Shown: one piece after another, positions 22,345 through 25,632 of the stretch
How positions within the stretch are numbered: position 1 is the first letter of the stretch
Layout of the letters: every line of letters begins with the position of its first letter
Assembly (NCBI GenBank): GCA_937886445.1
Contig: CALGBY010000001.1
Location: 1 to 25,632 of the forward strand
Direction: 5' to 3'
DNA: 25,632 bases
Source of the DNA: an uncultured Clostridia bacterium
GTDB lineage: Bacteria; Bacillota; Clostridia; Christensenellales; Aristaeellaceae
Notes under the pieces: model-generated
The model's database searches: none
What the model was told of the DNA's origin: nothing
Seen by the model: the letters and a program-made list of their open reading frames with translations, nothing else
Translations under genes and position numbers: made by a program

Positions 22345-22929
22345 ATGGAACATCATTTTTTTGCCTATGTATCCCGTATGCGTCTCATTCGCCGCTGGAG
22401 TCTGATGCGCAACACCTTTGAAGAAAATGATATGGAGCATTCCTTTCAGACGGCGATGATCGCTCACGCCATTGCGCTGATAGGCAACCGGCGCTACGGC
22501 AGGCATTATGATCCCGATCATATGCTTACCCTGGCCGCCTATCATGACGCCTGCGAGGTGATCACCGGCGACCTGCCCACCCCCATCAAGCATCGCAACG
22601 CCATACTGCGCAATGAGTACGGCAAGGTGGAGGAGGAGGCTGCCGAAACGCTGCTTTCCATGCTTCCGGAGGATCTGCGCGGGGATTACCGCCCGCTGAT
22701 AGAGCAGCATATGGCGGAGGAGGAAAAACGGATCGTCAAGGCGGCGGACCGGATCTCTGCCTATATCAAGTGTCTGGAAGAGAAAAAAGCGGGCAATCTG
22801 GAATTTGAAAGCGCAAGAAAGAGCATTCTGGAATCGATCGATGCCATCGGGCTTCCCGAGGTGAGCGATTTTATGAAGGAATGCGTCCCCGGCTTTTCTC
22901 TTACGCTGGACGAGATCAGCAGGGGCTGA
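22345..22929 (+). CDS. yfbR: HD-domain 5'-deoxynucleotidase, YfbR-like
   Basis: The product is 194 aa from MEHHFFAYVSRM, with AAGGAG nine bases upstream; an ATG 11 codons earlier overlaps the thiT promoter and has no site. It follows E. coli YfbR closely: RLIRRWSLMRN (13-23), EHSFQTAMIAHA (31-42) with metal His32, YHDACEVITGDLPTPIK (66-82) with His67 and Asp68, then AADRISAYIKCLE with the last metal Asp. YfbR removes the phosphate from 5'-deoxynucleoside monophosphates using a divalent metal. It precedes deoC by about 140 bp on the same strand, fitting a deoxynucleotide breakdown route. Confidence 0.9.
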   Translation: MEHHFFAYVSRMRLIRRWSLMRNTFEENDMEHSFQTAMIAHAIALIGNRRYGRHYDPDHMLTLAAYHDACEVITGDLPTPIKHRNAILRNEYGKVEEEAAETLLSMLPEDLRGDYRPLIEQHMAEEEKRIVKAADRISAYIKCLEEKKAGNLEFESARKSILESIDAIGLPEVSDFMKECVPGFSLTLDEISRG

Positions 22930-23068
22930 GGATATGCTTTTCCGGAGAAGGAGCTTTCCCCGCCGGATCAACGCGGAGGGCAGGACATTCAGAGGAAAGA
23001 CCGCGCCTCTGCAGTAAGCAGGATAAAAAAATACCGGCGCCGGCGCGCCGGGAAAAGGAGAGAAGAAT

Positions 23069-23815
23069 ATGCCTGAAAAAACAGTTGTTACCGTTAAGGA
23101 GATCGCGCAGATGCTGGATCATTCCACCCTGCAGCCTTTTCTTACGCAGGACGATATCCGTAAGGGGTGCGACATCGCTCTCAAATACGGTACCGCCACC
23201 GTCTGCGCGCGTCCGGGAGATATGAAACTGGTCGCAAAGTGTCTTGAAGGCAGCGGCGTACTTCCGTGCACCGTGATCGGCTTTCCGCACGGCAATCACC
23301 GCACGGATGTGAAGGTGTTTGAAGCGGAAAAGGCGCTGGAGGATGGCTGCCGGGAACTGGATACCGTGATCAATATCGGAAAGGTCATCGCCGGAGACGA
23401 GGCCTTTGTGGAGGATGAGACCGCGCGGCTTTCCGCGCTGGCGCACCGTGAAAACGCGATCCTGAAGGTGATCCTCGAGACCTGCTTCCTTACCGACGAG
23501 CAGATCGTTGCCGCTTGCCGCGTGTGCGAGCGGGCGGGAGCGGATTTTGTGAAAACCTCCACCGGCTACGGCAAAGCAGGCGCGGCTCCGCACCATGTGG
23601 CGCTGATGCGCGCGAGCGTATCCGAACGCGTGCGCGTGAAGGCCTCGGGCGGCATCCATCATCTGGACGAGGTGCTGGCCTACCGCCTGCTGGGGGCTTC
23701 CCGCTGCGGCGTGAGCGCCACCGTGCAGATCATGGAGGAAGCGCTGGAGCGTGACCGGAACGGCGGTCTCTTCCTGCCGGAGAAGGCGGATGCGCTGCCC
23801 GGAGAAGGCTACTGA
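23069..23815 (+). CDS. deoC: Deoxyribose-phosphate aldolase
   Basis: The product is 248 aa, with AAAGGAG ahead of the ATG. It splits 2-deoxyribose 5-phosphate into glyceraldehyde 3-phosphate and acetaldehyde. The Schiff-base lysine is Lys162 in ADFVKTSTGYG. The proton-relay partners are Asp98 in ELDTVINIG and Lys191 in RVKASGGIHHLDE. The N-terminal LDHSTLQPFLTQDDI and VIGFPHGN motifs are also standard. No nucleoside phosphorylase or phosphopentomutase lies in the window. A GC-rich inverted repeat, CCGGCGCCGGCGCGCCGG, lies in the gap before it. Confidence 0.96.
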   Translation: MPEKTVVTVKEIAQMLDHSTLQPFLTQDDIRKGCDIALKYGTATVCARPGDMKLVAKCLEGSGVLPCTVIGFPHGNHRTDVKVFEAEKALEDGCRELDTVINIGKVIAGDEAFVEDETARLSALAHRENAILKVILETCFLTDEQIVAACRVCERAGADFVKTSTGYGKAGAAPHHVALMRASVSERVRVKASGGIHHLDEVLAYRLLGASRCGVSATVQIMEEALERDRNGGLFLPEKADALPGEGY

Positions 23816-23864
23816 TCCCGGAAAGGACGGGAGAGCGTTTGCTGCCCACCCGCGCATATGAACA

Positions 23865-23904
23865 ATACAGCAAAAGAGCGCCGCATGGCGCTCTTTTGCT
23901 GTAT
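23865..23904. terminator. Perfect bidirectional terminator between deoC and the DUF1292-like gene
   Basis: Arms 23865-23882 and 23887-23904 are an exact 18-bp inverted repeat with a GCAT loop. An A tract in the left arm and a T tract in the right arm suit termination in both directions between convergent genes. Confidence 0.9.
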
Positions 23905-23922
23905 CATCTGCGATTTTTCGCT

Positions 23923-24198
23923 TTACGGCTCCTGATCCTTATCCAGCATACCGAGAACGCTTTCGGCAGCGTATGCCTCAAGCGCGCGGTTGACCTGCTG
24001 TTCATCATTTACAGGCGTGAAGGAAACATCACCGTCTTCCTCCATTACCTTCGCTACCAGCAGGCTGCGGGTATTTTCCTCCTCAAGCACGGCAAGGCGT
24101 TCCTCCTCACCAGAAACGGATACGACCGAAAACACCATTTCACTGCCGTCATTCAGCAAAAAGGAGACCTGCCGCCCGGCAAGCCCGGCGTTATTCAT
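23923..24198 (-). CDS. DUF1292-like protein, second copy
   Basis: The product is 91 aa from MNNAGLAGRQVSF. Its ATG overlaps the stop of the DUF1292 gene upstream, so a longer reading frame that runs back into that gene is not used. The pattern of short strands (VSFLLNDGSEMVFSVVSV, then ERLAVLEEENTRSLLVAKVM) with an acidic character and a helical end parallels DUF1292, with about the same length minus the acidic head. It is probably a diverged tandem duplicate. Its role is unknown. Confidence 0.65.
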   Translation of the reverse strand: MNNAGLAGRQVSFLLNDGSEMVFSVVSVSGEEERLAVLEEENTRSLLVAKVMEEDGDVSFTPVNDEQQVNRALEAYAAESVLGMLDKDQEP

Positions 24199-24520
24199 CG
24201 GCCTCGTCGTCCAGCATGGCCAGGAACTTGTTGAACACCTGCTCACTGACGGCGTCATCGTCAACGGATACATAGATATCCTCGCCGGTCGCTTCATCCT
24301 TTTCGATCTTCAGGATGACGACCTCGCCTTCCTCGGCCTGTTCATCGGTCTGCTCGGTCTCTTCGTCCGCTACCATCAGCACCACATAAAGCTCACCTTC
24401 GTGGTCCACCGTCGTAAGGTATTCAAAACGGGTGGTCACGCCGTCATCATCGGTCAGCTCAATGATGTTGTCTTCCTCGTTCTCTTCTTCGGGATTGATC
24501 TTGTTGATATCGTCTGCCAT
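24191..24520 (-). CDS. DUF1292 (YrzB-like) protein
   Basis: The product is 109 aa and very acidic. It begins MADDINKINPEEENEED, then has NIIELTDDDGVTTRFEYL and GELYVVLMVADEE, the usual DUF1292 core, and ends VSEQVFNKFLAMLDDEADE. YrzB-type proteins of unknown function lie next to ruvX and ireB in many Firmicutes, as here. AAGGAGAAGG lies before the ATG. It is followed directly by the overlapping second copy. Confidence 0.88.
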   Translation of the reverse strand: MADDINKINPEEENEEDNIIELTDDDGVTTRFEYLTTVDHEGELYVVLMVADEETEQTDEQAEEGEVVILKIEKDEATGEDIYVSVDDDAVSEQVFNKFLAMLDDEADE

Positions 24521-24550
24521 GGTTCCTTCTCCTTATATTAATTATATTGG

Positions 24551-24979
24551 TTATTTTGCTGTTTGCCCGGCGTTTTCATCCAGATAGCTCTGCAGGATGA
24601 ACGCGGCGGCCACCTTGTCCACCGTTCCCTTGCGCTGCTCGCGTTTCATGCCGCCTTCGATCAATACCTCGTGAGCGGAAACGGTAGTGAGCCTTTCATC
24701 CTGAAAATGCACTGTGATACCGGCCTTGATGAGCTGCTCCGCGAAGGCGCGCACCTTCTGCGCCTGAAAACCCTCGCTGCCGTCCATATTGAGCGGCAGA
24801 CCGCACACGATCTCAGAAGCGCCGTTTTCCGCCATCAGACGGGACAGATATTTTGTGTCCGGCCCCCAGCCCACACGCGTGTATACGCTGTGGGGGGTGG
24901 CAATGATGCGGCTTTCATCACTGAAGGCCACGCCGATCCTTACATCGCCTACATCAAGGCACATCAGTCTTCCGCTCAT
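24551..24979 (-). CDS. ruvX: RuvX/YqgF, pre-16S rRNA processing nuclease
   Basis: The product is 142 aa, the usual length. The RNase-H-like fold has LDVGDVRIGVAFSD (8-21) with the catalytic Asp, VCGLPLNMDGSEG in the middle, and the C-terminal DERLTTVSAHEVLIEGG with TVDKVAAAFILQSYLD, which carry the further acidic active-site residues. The family matures 16S rRNA 5' ends and was first proposed as a Holliday-junction resolvase. Its ATG overlaps the ireB stop (ATGA), so the two are translationally coupled. This order is common in Firmicutes. Confidence 0.96.
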   Translation of the reverse strand: MSGRLMCLDVGDVRIGVAFSDESRIIATPHSVYTRVGWGPDTKYLSRLMAENGASEIVCGLPLNMDGSEGFQAQKVRAFAEQLIKAGITVHFQDERLTTVSAHEVLIEGGMKREQRKGTVDKVAAAFILQSYLDENAGQTAK

Positions 24980-25239
24980 TTTCCGTACTTCTGGGATACA
25001 TAGAACCGCATGATCTCCTCAAGCAGATCATCCCGTTCGATGCGGCAGATCAGGCTGCGGGCGTTGTTGTAGCTGGTGATATAGGTGGGATCACCGGTGA
25101 TGATATACCCTACGATCTGCGTGATGGGATCATACCCCTTGGCCTGAAGCGCGCTGTATACATAGGCGATGATCTCGTCCGGCGTTTCGTGCCCTTCACG
25201 AATCGGAGTGAACTTTGTGGTGGGAAATCTTTCAGACAT
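24976..25239 (-). CDS. ireB: IreB (DUF965, YrzL)
   Basis: The product is 87 aa from MSERFPTTKFTP, with GAGGAGGGG just upstream; in-frame ATGs further upstream lie beyond the promoter. The conserved DEIIAYVYSALQAKGYDPI, GYIITGDPTYITSYNNAR and the IERDDLLEEIMRFY tail are typical of IreB. In Enterococcus faecalis IreB is a small substrate of the Ser/Thr kinase IreK and lowers cephalosporin resistance. Its phosphorylated threonines are near the N-terminus; Thr7 and Thr8 here are candidates by position only. It is the first gene of the ruvX operon. Confidence 0.95.
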   Translation of the reverse strand: MSERFPTTKFTPIREGHETPDEIIAYVYSALQAKGYDPITQIVGYIITGDPTYITSYNNARSLICRIERDDLLEEIMRFYVSQKYGK

Positions 25240-25263
25240 AACACACCCCTCCTCTGCTGTTTC

Positions 25264-25292
25264 AGTATACAACAAATACGGTACGAGTTCAA
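25264..25292 (-). promoter_or_regulatory. Promoter of the ireB-ruvX operon
   Basis: On the minus strand TTGAAC (25287-25292) and TATACT (25264-25269) are 17 bp apart, about 25 bp before the ireB start. Confidence 0.7.
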
Positions 25293-25480
25293 GAAAAATA
25301 TCTACTATATTTATATATGTACATGAATGATTCAATTGTGTGTATACCGGATACCGCGTTTGCATCGATCCGCCTTCCGGGAAGAAATGATATTTGAAAA
25401 CGGAAATACCGTGCCGCATGCGTTCTGAATGAGGGAAGATCGTGGAAAACGCGGCGTACCGGAGCTCCGTAAACGGCTGT

Positions 25481-25520
25481 ATACGAACGGAAACGTGATC
25501 GGCATCAGCATCGTTCGTAT
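25481..25520. repeat. Inverted repeat in the right intergenic region
   Basis: ATACGAACG (25481-25489) and CGTTCGTAT (25512-25520) are exact 9-bp arms with a 22-nt loop. The stretch 25293-25607 has no convincing gene; this repeat is the only notable structure. Confidence 0.35.
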
Positions 25521-25607
25521 CATAACGAATGAACACGGTCTGTCTTGTAAAGCAAATTTGCGAAAGGGACGGGAACGAAAAAAATTAAAAATCCGCGAAA
25601 AAAAGTG

Positions 25608-25613
25608 TTGACA
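25608..25613 (+). promoter_or_regulatory. -35 box with A-rich upstream element at the window edge
   Basis: A perfect TTGACA follows the A-rich stretch 25577-25604, which resembles an UP element. The matching -10 would lie at or just beyond the last base. It points out of the window, possibly to an rRNA, tRNA or other highly expressed gene. Confidence 0.45.
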
Positions 25614-25632
25614 GGAGAGGGGAGAAAGTGTT

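Noticed and set aside
25429..25611. Small plus-strand ORF of 60 codons
   Set aside because: It has no ribosome binding site, a basic composition from A-rich DNA, and overlaps the promoter-like A tract.
1..25632. CRISPR arrays, tRNA or rRNA genes, insertion sequences
   Set aside because: No regularly spaced repeats, no cloverleaf or rRNA motifs and no intact transposase or integrase were seen on either strand.

Overview
The window looks like chromosomal DNA of a low-to-mid-GC Gram-positive anaerobe of the Clostridia (Eubacteriales or Christensenellales-like). This is inferred from the ireB-ruvX-DUF1292 cluster, a PyrR regulator, an ECF-type thiamine transporter behind a TPP riboswitch, a DUF2975/HTH pair, strong AGGAGG-type ribosome binding sites and consensus sigma-A promoters. 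No rRNA, tRNA, CRISPR array or intact mobile element was found.

Left part (1-7260). A truncated WG-repeat secreted protein sits at the edge. It is followed by about 360 bp holding a large hairpin and a frameshifted small ORF. Next comes a minus-strand operon, read from 3568 down to 804: DUF2975 membrane protein, XRE regulator, then four small membrane-anchored proteins, one resembling DUF5412. The operon has a near-consensus promoter and an operator-like inverted repeat. A secreted OB-fold-like protein is divergent. Then come a secreted leucine-rich-repeat/SH3-like protein and a PstS-like solute-binding protein, translationally coupled.

Middle part (7300-15400), all minus strand: a tyrosine phosphatase behind a GT4 glycosyltransferase; hisS of the eukaryote-like sequence type with a hairpin-rich leader; a flavin reductase-like protein; a HIT hydrolase; and a run of five GNAT acetyltransferases interrupted by a small membrane protein with an HEYGH motif.

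Right part (15600-25632). A plus-strand run starts with an Lrp/AsnC regulator behind a 22-bp palindrome, overlapping an aminotransferase, which overlaps a CapA-like phosphatase. It continues with pyrR, a degenerate isopropylmalate-dehydrogenase-like protein and an alkaline-phosphatase-superfamily phosphodiesterase. The riboswitch-controlled thiT is on the minus strand and diverges from an HD 5'-nucleotidase and deoC, which together suggest deoxynucleotide salvage. A perfect 18-bp terminator separates deoC from the minus-strand operon ireB-ruvX-DUF1292-DUF1292-like. The last bases carry an A-rich tract and a TTGACA box of a strong promoter whose gene lies outside.

Most of the window is ordinary housekeeping and accessory sequence. 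The points most worth a second look are the small-lipoprotein operon, the degenerate LeuB-like protein, the LRR/PstS-like secreted pair, the GNAT run, and the hisS type and leader.
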